64,000 nucleotides of DNA from Microbacterium sp. CSI-V (lineage in GTDB: Bacteria > Actinomycetota > Actinomycetes > Actinomycetales > Microbacteriaceae). Both the position numbers and the translations under genes were made by a program. The notes under the pieces were generated by a model, which was not told the origin of the DNA, ran no database searches, and saw only the letters and a program-made list of their open reading frames with translations. The stretch spans positions 1,240,001-1,304,000 of the forward strand of contig NZ_MTQM01000009.1 in assembly GCF_001984105.1 (NCBI RefSeq). Reading direction: 5' to 3'. Shown here piece after piece: positions 33,381 to 41,576 of this stretch (positions are counted from its first letter, which is position 1; each line of letters opens with the position of its first letter).

Positions 33381-36193
33381 GCACGGTCGAGGTCGCCCTC
33401 CACGCAGATCTGCGCGAGGACACCCCGTTCGTCGCGACGGCGCTCCCGCGCCTGTCGTGGCGCGTCCGGACCGCGACGCCGGACTGGCGTCAGAGCAGCG
33501 CCGAGCTCACCGACGGCGTCGACACGGTCGCGCTCGCGGGCGGGGAGTCGGTGCTCGTGGACTGGCCGTTCCGCCCGCTGACCGCGGGCGAGGAGCGGGA
33601 GGTGCGCGTGCGCGTCACCGACACCGCCGGCGCGATCAGCCCGTGGAGCCCGCCGCTCGCCGTCGCCGCGGGCTTCCTGGACGCGGACGAGTGGATCGCG
33701 GCGCCCGTCGGGCTCGCCGACCCCGTGACCGCGGCCCAGCCGGCCCTCCTGCGGACCACCTTCCGGCTCGAGCGTCCGGTGCGCCGGGCGCTGCTGTTCT
33801 GGACGGCGCTCGGCGCGGCCGAGCCCGAGATCAACGCGACGCCCGTGAGCGACCACGTGCTCTCGCCCGGATGGACGTCGTACCGCGACCGGCTCGTGCA
33901 CGAGACCGTCGACGTCACGGCGCTGCTCAGGGTCGGCGAGAACGTGCTCGGCGCGACGCTCGCCGGTGCCTGGTACACCGAGAAGTACGGGTTCTTCACG
34001 TTCACCGACCGCGTCTACGGCGACCAGCCGTCGTTCCTCGCGCAGCTCCGCGTGACGTACGAGGACGGCACGACCGAAACCCTCGCCGCCACCGGCCCGG
34101 GATGGGAGGCCTCCCCCGACGGCCCCGTCCGCGCGAGCGGGATCTACGCCGGTGAGGAGCAGGACCTGGGTCGCGCCGGCGAGAGCGTCTCGCACGGCGC
34201 GCGCTGGGCCCCCGCCCGCGTCGGCGCCGTCGCCCGCCCGGGGTACGAAACGGTGCCGACGCCCGAGGCGCGCATCGCTCCGCCGGTGCGGCGCATCCAG
34301 TCGCTGCCGGTGGCCGCGCGTCTGCCCACGCCGTCCGGAGGCACGATCCTCGACTTCGGACAGAACCTCGTCGGACGCCTCCGCGTCCGCGTCCGCGGCG
34401 CAGCCGGAACGCGCGTCACGATCCGCCACGCCGAGGTGCTCGACGCCGGCGAACTGGCCCTGCGTCCTCTCCGCAACGCCCGGGCCGAGGCATCCTTCGT
34501 CCTCTCCGGCGGTGACGACGTGCTCGAGAGCCGCTTCACCTTCTACGGCTTCCGCTACGCGCAGATCGAGGGCATCGATGTCGCCGACACCGATGTCGAC
34601 GCCGTCGTGCTGCACAGCGACCTGGTGCGCACCGGCTGGTTCTCGTCGTCGCACGGGCTGCTGGACAGGCTCCACGAGAACGTCGTGTGGGGCATGCGCG
34701 GGAACTTCCTGTCGATCCCGACCGACTGTCCGCAGCGCGACGAGCGACTGGGATGGACCGGTGACCTGCAGGTGTTCGCGCCCACCGCGAGCTTCCTGTA
34801 CGACAGCGCCGGGTTCCTCACGTCGTGGCTGCGCGACCTCGCCCTCGAGCAGGGGCGCCACGACGGCGTCGTCCCGCTCGTGATCCCCGCGGCGCTGCCG
34901 TCCTTCGCCGGCGGCGGGCCCGTCGCCGCCTGGGGCGACGCGGCCACCGTCGTGCCGTCGGTGCTGCACGAACGCTACGGCGACCGCGCGGTGCTCGCGG
35001 CGCAGTACCCGAGCATGCGGGCGTGGGTCGAGGCCGTTCACCGCGACGCCGGAGACAGCGGACTGTGGGCCGGCCGCATGCAGCTGGGCGACTGGCTCGA
35101 CCCGGCAGCCCCGCCCGACAAGCCCGGCCAGGCGAAGGTGGATGCCGACATCGTCGCCACCGCGTGCTTCGCGCGGTCGCTGCGGCTCGTCGCCGACGCC
35201 GCCGCCCTCCTCGGGCACGACGCCGACGCGAAGCGGTACGGCGACCTGGCCGAGCGCAGCCGGCGCGCCTTCGTGGCGGAGTACGTCACGCCCGCGGGCC
35301 GCATGATGAGCGACGCCCCCACGGCCTACGCGCTCGCGCTCACGTTCGACCTCGTCGAGGACCCCGAGACCCGGCACGCCCTGGCCGGCCGCCTCGCGGC
35401 CCTCGTCCGCGAGGGCGGGTACCGCATCGGCACGGGTTTCGTCGGCACACCGCTCGTCGCCGACGCGCTGAGCGACGGCGGCCATCTCGCCGCCGCCGAA
35501 CGGCTGCTGCTTCAGACCGAGTGCCCGTCCTGGCTGTACCCGGTCACGATGGGCGCCACCACCGTCTGGGAGCGCTGGGACAGCCTCCTGCCCGACGGGT
35601 CGGTGAACCCGGGCGAGATGACCTCGTTCAATCACTACGCCCTGGGCGCCGTGGCCGACTGGCTGCACCGCACCGTCGCGGGCCTCGCCCCGGCGGCGCC
35701 GGGCTACCGTCGCCTCCGGATCGCCCCGCGCCCGCTCGCGACGCTGGAGCATGCCTCCGCGCAGCACGAGACGCCCTACGGCACGGCCTCGGTGGGGTGG
35801 CGACGCGAGGGCGAAGTGGTCCGCATCACCGTCGTGGTGCCGCCGAACACGACCGCGGAGGTCGATCTCCCCGGCATCCCCGCCGACGGGACGACCGCGC
35901 CGGCGACGGTGGGATCGGGAACGCACGAGTGGACGGTGACCGCGCCCACGGCCCCGACCGCTCCCCCGCTCCCGGGGCTCGAGGCGTCGCTGGCCGCCGT
36001 CATCGACGATCCGCGCGCCTACACCGCGCTCCTCGACACGCTCACCGAGGTCGCCCCCGAACGTCTCGGCGCCGTCCGCGACGACACCGTGTGGGCCGCG
36101 GGGCGTCCGCTCGCGAGCGCCCTCATGTTCACCCCGCCCGACGTCCTGGACCGCGTGGACCGCGCCGTCCGCGCGGCCACCGGCGCCGCCTGA
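33377..36193 (+). CDS. Alpha-L-rhamnosidase, GH78
   Basis: 938 aa from ATG 33377. N-terminal Ig-like domain (TALPRLSWRV), beta-sandwich domain with GWTSYRDRLVHETVDVT and AGAWYTEKYGFF, then LDFGQNLVGRLRVRVRGAAG and the six-hairpin (alpha/alpha)6 barrel. The catalytic-site motif PTDCPQRDERLGWTGD (near residue 450) contains the general-acid carboxylates and MGATTVWERWDS (near 730) the second Glu. No signal peptide. Removes terminal alpha-L-rhamnose from flavonoid glycosides, pectic fragments or saponins, pointing to plant material as the substrate of the locus. Confidence 0.93.
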   Translation: MSTVEVALHADLREDTPFVATALPRLSWRVRTATPDWRQSSAELTDGVDTVALAGGESVLVDWPFRPLTAGEEREVRVRVTDTAGAISPWSPPLAVAAGFLDADEWIAAPVGLADPVTAAQPALLRTTFRLERPVRRALLFWTALGAAEPEINATPVSDHVLSPGWTSYRDRLVHETVDVTALLRVGENVLGATLAGAWYTEKYGFFTFTDRVYGDQPSFLAQLRVTYEDGTTETLAATGPGWEASPDGPVRASGIYAGEEQDLGRAGESVSHGARWAPARVGAVARPGYETVPTPEARIAPPVRRIQSLPVAARLPTPSGGTILDFGQNLVGRLRVRVRGAAGTRVTIRHAEVLDAGELALRPLRNARAEASFVLSGGDDVLESRFTFYGFRYAQIEGIDVADTDVDAVVLHSDLVRTGWFSSSHGLLDRLHENVVWGMRGNFLSIPTDCPQRDERLGWTGDLQVFAPTASFLYDSAGFLTSWLRDLALEQGRHDGVVPLVIPAALPSFAGGGPVAAWGDAATVVPSVLHERYGDRAVLAAQYPSMRAWVEAVHRDAGDSGLWAGRMQLGDWLDPAAPPDKPGQAKVDADIVATACFARSLRLVADAAALLGHDADAKRYGDLAERSRRAFVAEYVTPAGRMMSDAPTAYALALTFDLVEDPETRHALAGRLAALVREGGYRIGTGFVGTPLVADALSDGGHLAAAERLLLQTECPSWLYPVTMGATTVWERWDSLLPDGSVNPGEMTSFNHYALGAVADWLHRTVAGLAPAAPGYRRLRIAPRPLATLEHASAQHETPYGTASVGWRREGEVVRITVVVPPNTTAEVDLPGIPADGTTAPATVGSGTHEWTVTAPTAPTAPPLPGLEASLAAVIDDPRAYTALLDTLTEVAPERLGAVRDDTVWAAGRPLASALMFTPPDVLDRVDRAVRAATGAA

Positions 36194-36213
36194 CCCCCGA
36201 ACCGGAGACCCCC

Positions 36214-37998
36214 ATGTTCGACCGCCGCTCGACCTTCGGCGACGCCCTCGACCACCCCGGCGCCCGCGCCGTGCTGGAACGCTTCCTGCCCGGTGTCGCC
36301 GCGTCGCCCATGGCCACGCAGTTCCGCGGCGGCCGCCTCGGGCAGCTCGTCGCGATCGTGCCGAGCCTCGAAGACCTCGACCACCGCGCGCGGTTCTGGG
36401 AAGCGCTCGCCGAGATCGGCGACGGCGACGAGCGACCGCCCTACGCGCCGGCGATCGCGCCGTCGGCGACGTACGAGGGCGATGACGTTTCGCGGGCGAG
36501 CGCGAGCGTCCGCCCGACCGCCGCGACCACGCTGTGGGGCGTGCTGGAAATCCGCGTCGACGGCCCCGCGCACGGGAACCCCTTCGTCGACGTCGACGCG
36601 CACGCGACGTTCCGTCGTCCCGACGGCTCGCCCGTCCGGGTCGGCGGGTTCTACGACGGCGACGGCGAGTGGGTGTTCCGGGCGCTCGCGGATGCCGAGG
36701 GCACCTGGTCGTTCGAGACGGATGCCACCACCCCGTCGCTCGACGGCCTCACCGGAACCGCGGACGTCGGTCCCGCGGCATCCGGGGCCCACGGTCCGGT
36801 CCGCGTGGACGGTTTCCACTTCCGGCACGCCGACGGCACCCGGCACCGACCGCTGGGGACGACGGCGTACGCCTGGACCCACCAGCCCGAGGCCCTCCAG
36901 GAGCAGACGCTCGCGACCCTCGCCGAGGGCGCGTTCCGCAAACTCCGTATGTGCCTGTTCCCGAAGTCGTACCTCTTCAACGCCAACGAGCCCGACGACT
37001 TCGTCTTCCCCGGGTCGCTGGCCGACGGGTTCGACCTCGAGCGCTTCGACCCGGCGCACTTCCGCCGCCTCGAGCGCCGCATCGCCCAGCTCGGCGAGAT
37101 GGGCGTCGAAGCCGACCTGATCCTGTTCCACGCCTACGACCGCTGGGGGTTCGCCGACCTCGGCCCCGCGGTCGACGACCGGTACGTCCGCTACGTCGTG
37201 CGACGGCTGGCGGCGTTCTCGAACGTGTGGTGGTCGCTCGCCAACGAGTACGACCTCGTCTGGGGCAAGGACGAGGACGACTGGGAGCGCATCGCCGCGA
37301 TCGTCGGCGAGGAGGACCCGTTCGGCCACCTCATCTCGATCCACAACTGCCGCCCGTTCTACGACTACACCCGGCCGTGGATCACCCACGCGAGCGTGCA
37401 GCGCGTCGACGTCTACCGCACCGCCGAGAACACCGACGAATGGCGCGAGCGCTGGGGCAAGCCCGTCGTCATCGACGAGTGCGCGTACGAGGGCGACATC
37501 GACCAGGGCTGGGGCAACATCACCGGCGAGGAGATGACCCGCCGATTCTGGGAGGGTGCCGTCCGCGGCGGATATGTGGGCCACGGCGAGACCTACCTGC
37601 CGGCGCCGTTCGGCGAGGCGCTCATGCCCGCGTCCGCCGGCTCCGACGACGAGGTGCTGTGGTGGGCGAAGGGCGGCGTCCTGCACGGGTCCTCCCCCGC
37701 GCGGATCGCCTTCCTCGAGCGATTCCTGGCCGGGGTCCCCGACGGCGTGCTCGAGCCCGCGGCATCCGACTGGGACGTGCCATGGGCGCAGTCGCCGGAT
37801 GGGACGGTGCGCGTGGCGTACTTCGGGTTCAATCGCCCGCGGTTCCGCTCCGTCCTGCTCGGCGAGGGCGACTGGGTCATCGACGTCATCGACACCTGGA
37901 ACATGACGACCGACCGGGTCGACGGCATCCATTCGGGGACCGTCCGGGTCACCCTGCCGGGGCGGCAGTTCGTGGCGCTGCGGGTGTCGCGCGTCTGA
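36214..37998 (+). CDS. DUF5060-containing putative glycoside hydrolase
   Basis: 594 aa from ATG 36214, last gene of the operon. Residues about 105-175 match the DUF5060 beta-sandwich (GEWVFRALADAEGTWSFET), followed by FHFRHADGTRHRPLGTTAYA, and a TIM-barrel-like region with NVWWSLANEYDLVWGK (candidate acid/base Glu) and GKPVVIDECAYEGD (candidate nucleophile Glu). C-terminal beta-domain resembles DUF5605. Related DUF4038-type enzymes (GH140) are apiosidases acting on rhamnogalacturonan II; with an apparent D-apiose pathway 2 kb downstream, apiose release is an attractive but unproven role. No signal peptide. Confidence 0.7.
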   Translation: MFDRRSTFGDALDHPGARAVLERFLPGVAASPMATQFRGGRLGQLVAIVPSLEDLDHRARFWEALAEIGDGDERPPYAPAIAPSATYEGDDVSRASASVRPTAATTLWGVLEIRVDGPAHGNPFVDVDAHATFRRPDGSPVRVGGFYDGDGEWVFRALADAEGTWSFETDATTPSLDGLTGTADVGPAASGAHGPVRVDGFHFRHADGTRHRPLGTTAYAWTHQPEALQEQTLATLAEGAFRKLRMCLFPKSYLFNANEPDDFVFPGSLADGFDLERFDPAHFRRLERRIAQLGEMGVEADLILFHAYDRWGFADLGPAVDDRYVRYVVRRLAAFSNVWWSLANEYDLVWGKDEDDWERIAAIVGEEDPFGHLISIHNCRPFYDYTRPWITHASVQRVDVYRTAENTDEWRERWGKPVVIDECAYEGDIDQGWGNITGEEMTRRFWEGAVRGGYVGHGETYLPAPFGEALMPASAGSDDEVLWWAKGGVLHGSSPARIAFLERFLAGVPDGVLEPAASDWDVPWAQSPDGTVRVAYFGFNRPRFRSVLLGEGDWVIDVIDTWNMTTDRVDGIHSGTVRVTLPGRQFVALRVSRV

Positions 37999-38056
37999 CG
38001 CGCTTCGCTGCGGTGCGGGGGCGTTCGCGCCGTGACCCGTCCCGTCATTCCGACGG

Positions 38057-39301
38057 TCAGACGCGCTGGCGACGCCCCGCCCGCGCCGCGAACGCGTCGA
38101 GAGCGTCGAGGATCTCTTCGCTCCGCCAGAACGGCCCCAGCTTGTGCTCGGCCTTCGAACGGACGATACCTGCGTCGACGAGCGCCTTCAGCGGCGGGTA
38201 CACGTTGGGCTGGGCGATCCCCAGCGCCCCGGCGGCCGTCGCCGAGTCGAGGACGGGTCGAGACGCGAAGATGTCCAGGAGACGCCAGGCGCTCGAGTCA
38301 CGACGGGCGGTCAGCCGATCATTCCAGGACCCGCGAACAGCGTCGATGTTCGAGACGAGCTCTCGGCTGTTGGACACGGCGCGGAAAGCGGCGGACGCGA
38401 AGGCGCGGACGATCGGGTTGGGGTCTCCCGCGCGGTAGGCGGTCAGCGCGGAGTGATACCCGTCGACATCCGCCAGGAGGCCCGCGGAGACGGGAACAGC
38501 GACGTTCCTGGTGACGCCGCGGTAGCGAAGCAGCGATTGTGCGAGGGCTCGGCCCGTCCGACCGTTGCCGTCGGTGTAGGGGTGGATCGTCTCGAACTGC
38601 GCGTGGGTGATCGCGACGGAGGTGAGCGAGGGCACGTCCCAGCGCGCCGCGAACTCGGCGAGGTCGTCGATGAGAGCCGCAACGCGTTCATGATGAGGCG
38701 GGACGAACTCGGCTCCGACGGGCGAGTCCCCTCGCGTTCCGATCCAGTTCTGTTCGCGGCGATACTCGCCGGGAGTGTGTCGGGGCTGCGATTCCATCAG
38801 AACCCGATGCATCGCCGCGATGCTCGCGGGCGTGATCTGTTCCGCGAGGTCGAGAGCCGCCTGAAGTGAGCGCGTGTTCGCGGCTATCAGCTCGGCGTTT
38901 CGAGACCCCTTGGCCCCGAGCTCGGCCGAGAAGATCGCGCGTGCGGATGCCGTGAGGTTCTCGATCTGCGACGAGGACGCGGCCTCCGAACGAAGGAGAA
39001 CCGGGGCGAACCCGGCGACCCGGCTCCCGAGTTCCGCGTCGAATCGCGCGAGCTCAGCCGCCGCCTCATCGGCGTCGGCGGCGACCTCGGGGAGCAGCAC
39101 GGGATGGCGCGAGGCGATCATCGGCGGCACGGACGCGTCGTAGGCGACGCTCGCGCGACCCGCGCGTGCGGCGCGGACCCCCATGGCGGCGGCCGGCACC
39201 CACTCCCGTCTCTCATGGTCGATCGCCGGCCAGGACGGGTCGAGCTGATCCCCCGATTCGCCCGCGGCGGCGTGGTCGGGCGGCAATTCCTCAGAACTCA
39301 T
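38057..39301 (-). CDS. Fic-domain protein (class II, N-terminal inhibitory helix) with winged helix
   Basis: 414 aa. The Fic motif HPYTDGNGRTGR begins at His240, so the AMP-transferase active site is intact. The inhibitory motif S-x-x-x-E-N is at 110-115 (SSQIEN), before the Fic core, which defines class II. N-terminal DUF4172-like/Fic_N helices precede it and a winged helix (SATAAGALGIAQPNVYPPLK) ends the protein, so it may bind DNA, possibly its own promoter. Fic proteins adenylylate target proteins. No antitoxin gene is adjacent, as expected when inhibition is built in. Lies between the glycoside and apiose blocks, convergent with the former. Confidence 0.88.
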   Translation of the reverse strand: MSSEELPPDHAAAGESGDQLDPSWPAIDHERREWVPAAAMGVRAARAGRASVAYDASVPPMIASRHPVLLPEVAADADEAAAELARFDAELGSRVAGFAPVLLRSEAASSSQIENLTASARAIFSAELGAKGSRNAELIAANTRSLQAALDLAEQITPASIAAMHRVLMESQPRHTPGEYRREQNWIGTRGDSPVGAEFVPPHHERVAALIDDLAEFAARWDVPSLTSVAITHAQFETIHPYTDGNGRTGRALAQSLLRYRGVTRNVAVPVSAGLLADVDGYHSALTAYRAGDPNPIVRAFASAAFRAVSNSRELVSNIDAVRGSWNDRLTARRDSSAWRLLDIFASRPVLDSATAAGALGIAQPNVYPPLKALVDAGIVRSKAEHKLGPFWRSEEILDALDAFAARAGRRQRV

Positions 39302-39348
39302 AAGAAGTCCCCAAAAATTTATGACTTAAGGCACTATCTCATAAAATC
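39298..39348. promoter_or_regulatory. AT-rich fic promoter region with repeated TCATAA/TTATGA
   Basis: A roughly 50-bp patch of unusually low GC. TCATAA at 39298-39303 and 39339-39344 alternates with TTATGA at 39319-39324, giving inverted repeats at 14-15 bp spacing; the first overlaps the fic start codon. The longer pair ATTTATGA (39317-39324) and TCATAAAAT (39339-39347) is nearly symmetric. Looks like an autoregulatory operator. Confidence 0.5.
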
Positions 39349-39375
39349 GGACGCGTGCCTTCTGAGGAAGGCAGC

Positions 39376-40104
39376 TCACTCCCCGACGAGACGCGCCGAC
39401 GCCGTCGCCATGTGCACGGCCATCGCGGATGCCGCGGCGTCGGCGTCCCGCGCGCGGATCGCGCGGTCGACGGCATCGTGTTCGGCGATGGCCCGGGTCG
39501 CGTCGTCCGCGCTCTGTACCGCGCGGTCGGCGTAGACCTGCAGCAGCGAGCGGACGACGTTGAGCTGGTCGACGAGGAGGGCGTTGCCGGCGGCGTGGCC
39601 GAGGGCGTCGTGGAAGTCGCGGTCGGCTCGCGCGAACGCGCGGAGGTCGTGACGCGACCGGGTCATCTCGGCCAGCGTCGCCGCGATGCGTTCCCGCGCG
39701 GCCTCGTCGGCGCGGTCCGCGGCCAGGCGGGCGACGTAGATCTCCAGCCCCGCGCGGAGGTCGAGGAGTTCGGCGGTGTCGGTGTCGCCGAGGAGCAGTC
39801 CCCAGCGCAGCGTCTGCGGAAGCAGTGAGCTCGCGGTGCCGCGCAGGTAGGTGCCCGAGCCGGGACGGACGTCGACGATGCCGAGGATCTCGAGCGCCGC
39901 GAGCGCCTCGCGGACGGCCGAGCGCCCGACGCCGAGCGTCGTGGAGAGCGCACGCTCGGCGGGCAAGCGCGTGCCCGGGGCGATGGAGCCCGTGGTGAAG
40001 AGATCGAGCAAGCGGCGAGCGACCTCGCTGACCGGCGACCCCGCGGGGAGGGCCTCGAGTGCGGCCGCGATCTCGTGGCTGCGGTCGGCGGGGTAGGCGG
40101 GCAC
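39376..40104 (-). CDS. FadR-subfamily GntR regulator of the apiose operon
   Basis: 242 aa from GTG 40104 (GAAGG upstream). Winged helix: EVARRLLDLFTTGSIAPGTR, LPAERALSTTLGVGRSAVRE and ALAALEILGIVDVRPGSGTY. The all-helical FCD domain carries Asp/His ligands for a metal (RADRDFHDALGHAAGN, AIAEHDAVDRAIRARDADAA). FCD-type regulators respond to organic or sugar acids, which suits an operon whose intermediates are D-apionate and 3-oxo-isoapionate. Divergent from the MFS gene over a near-perfect 20-bp palindrome. Confidence 0.88.
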   Translation of the reverse strand: MPAYPADRSHEIAAALEALPAGSPVSEVARRLLDLFTTGSIAPGTRLPAERALSTTLGVGRSAVREALAALEILGIVDVRPGSGTYLRGTASSLLPQTLRWGLLLGDTDTAELLDLRAGLEIYVARLAADRADEAARERIAATLAEMTRSRHDLRAFARADRDFHDALGHAAGNALLVDQLNVVRSLLQVYADRAVQSADDATRAIAEHDAVDRAIRARDADAAASAMAVHMATASARLVGE

Positions 40105-40141
40105 GCCTTCAACCTAGCGGCCACCGAAGTCGTGCTTGCAA

Positions 40142-40167
40142 TTGGTCAACCGGTTGGCCAATATAGA
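40142..40167. promoter_or_regulatory. FadR-type operator overlapping the apiose-operon promoter
   Basis: TTGGTCAACC-GGTTGGCCAA (40142-40161) is a 20-bp palindrome with one mismatched pair and the TGGTC...CCA pattern of FadR-type sites. It directly abuts a -10-like TATAGA (40162-40167) for the rightward operon, so binding would block polymerase. Confidence 0.65.
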
Positions 40168-40205
40168 CGAGCGCGCCGATGCGCCCCGAATCGAACGGAG
40201 TCAAC

Positions 40206-41576
40206 GTGGACACCTCCACTCCCCTCGCAGCGGAACCCGACGTCGCGCGTCGAGCCATCCGCAAAGTGGCCTGGCGACTGGTCCCCTTCGTCGCCCTGAT
40301 GTTCTTCATCAACTACCTGGACCGCACCGCGATCGGCTTCGCCGCCCCGAACGGGATGAACGACGATCTCGCTCTCAGCGCCGCGCAGTTCGGCTTCGCC
40401 TCCGGCGTCTTCTTCGTCGGCTACATCCTTCTCGAGGTGCCCTCCAACCTCGCCCTGCACCGCTTCGGCGCCCGCCGCTGGCTCGCCCGGATCATGGTGA
40501 CCTGGGGCATCGTCGCGCTGCTGTTCACGTGGGTGCAGAACTTCGAGCAGCTCGTGATCCTGCGCTTCCTGCTGGGTGTGGCCGAGGCCGGGTTCTTCCC
40601 CGGGGCGATCCTCTTCCTCAGCCTGTGGGTGCCCGCGGCGCATCGCGGTCGCATCCTGATGCTCTTCTACCTCGCCCAGCCCCTGACGACCGTGATCGGG
40701 GCCCCTCTCGCGGGAGCTCTCATCCAGCAGCACGGCACGTTCTTCGGCCTCGAGGGATGGCGTTTCATGTTCTTCGGCGTCGCGATCCCGGCGATCGTGG
40801 TGGGCGTCATCGCGTGGTTCTACCTCAAGGACAAGCCCGCCGACGCGAACTGGCTCGCCGCCGACGAGAAGGAGTGGCTGACCGCCGCGCTCGCGAAGGA
40901 ATCGGCCGCGACCGCGGCGAGCCAGAAGCACGTCTCCGCGCGCTTCGCCTTCCGCAGCGGGCGCGTGTGGATGCTGTCGTTCATCTACTTCGGCTTCATC
41001 TACGGCCTGTACGCCCTCGCCTTCTTCCTGCCCACGATCATCAACGGGTTCCAGGAGCAGACCGGGGCCTCCTTCGACGTGTTCCAGAAGGGCCTCATCA
41101 CCGCCATCCCCTACGTCCCGGCGGCGATCGCGATGTACTTCTGGTCCCGCGACGCCTCGCGACGAGGACTGCGCACGTGGCACATCGTGGTCCCCGCGCT
41201 CGTGGGCGCGGTCAGCATCCCCCTGGCCCTGTTCGCGGGCTCCCCCGCCCTGACGATCGCCGTGATCACGCTGACCGCGATGGCGATCTTCGCCGCGCTG
41301 CCGAACTTCTGGACCCTGCCGACGAAGTTCCTCACCGGCGCCGCCGCCGCGGCCGGCGTGGCACTCATCAACACGATCGGCAACCTGGCCGGCTTCAGCG
41401 CGCCGTACGTCACCGGCGCCGTGCACGACTGGACGGGCGGCTACGAGGTCCCGATGTTCATCGTCGGCGCCGTGATGCTGGTCTCCGCGATCCTCATGGT
41501 CGTCCTCGCCCGCCGGACGGCGGCCGCACCCGCCCCGACGCCCGAGGCGATCGACGTCGAGGAGACGGCTCGGTGA
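40206..41576 (+). CDS. MFS transporter, anion:cation symporter family
   Basis: 456 aa from GTG 40206 (CGGAG just upstream; an ATG at 40179 has no ribosome site). Twelve helices; FINYLDRTAIGFAAPNGM in helix 1 and LRFLLGVAEAGFFPGAILFL in helix 4 are hallmarks of the ACS family (phthalate, tartrate, glucarate-type permeases), and GVALINTIGNLAGFSAPYVT is the family's later signature. As first gene of the apiose-type operon it probably imports an acid such as D-apionate, or the free sugar. The other well-known apiose systems use ABC transporters. Stop overlaps the kinase GTG start. Confidence 0.88.
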   Translation: MDTSTPLAAEPDVARRAIRKVAWRLVPFVALMFFINYLDRTAIGFAAPNGMNDDLALSAAQFGFASGVFFVGYILLEVPSNLALHRFGARRWLARIMVTWGIVALLFTWVQNFEQLVILRFLLGVAEAGFFPGAILFLSLWVPAAHRGRILMLFYLAQPLTTVIGAPLAGALIQQHGTFFGLEGWRFMFFGVAIPAIVVGVIAWFYLKDKPADANWLAADEKEWLTAALAKESAATAASQKHVSARFAFRSGRVWMLSFIYFGFIYGLYALAFFLPTIINGFQEQTGASFDVFQKGLITAIPYVPAAIAMYFWSRDASRRGLRTWHIVVPALVGAVSIPLALFAGSPALTIAVITLTAMAIFAALPNFWTLPTKFLTGAAAAAGVALINTIGNLAGFSAPYVTGAVHDWTGGYEVPMFIVGAVMLVSAILMVVLARRTAAAPAPTPEAIDVEETAR

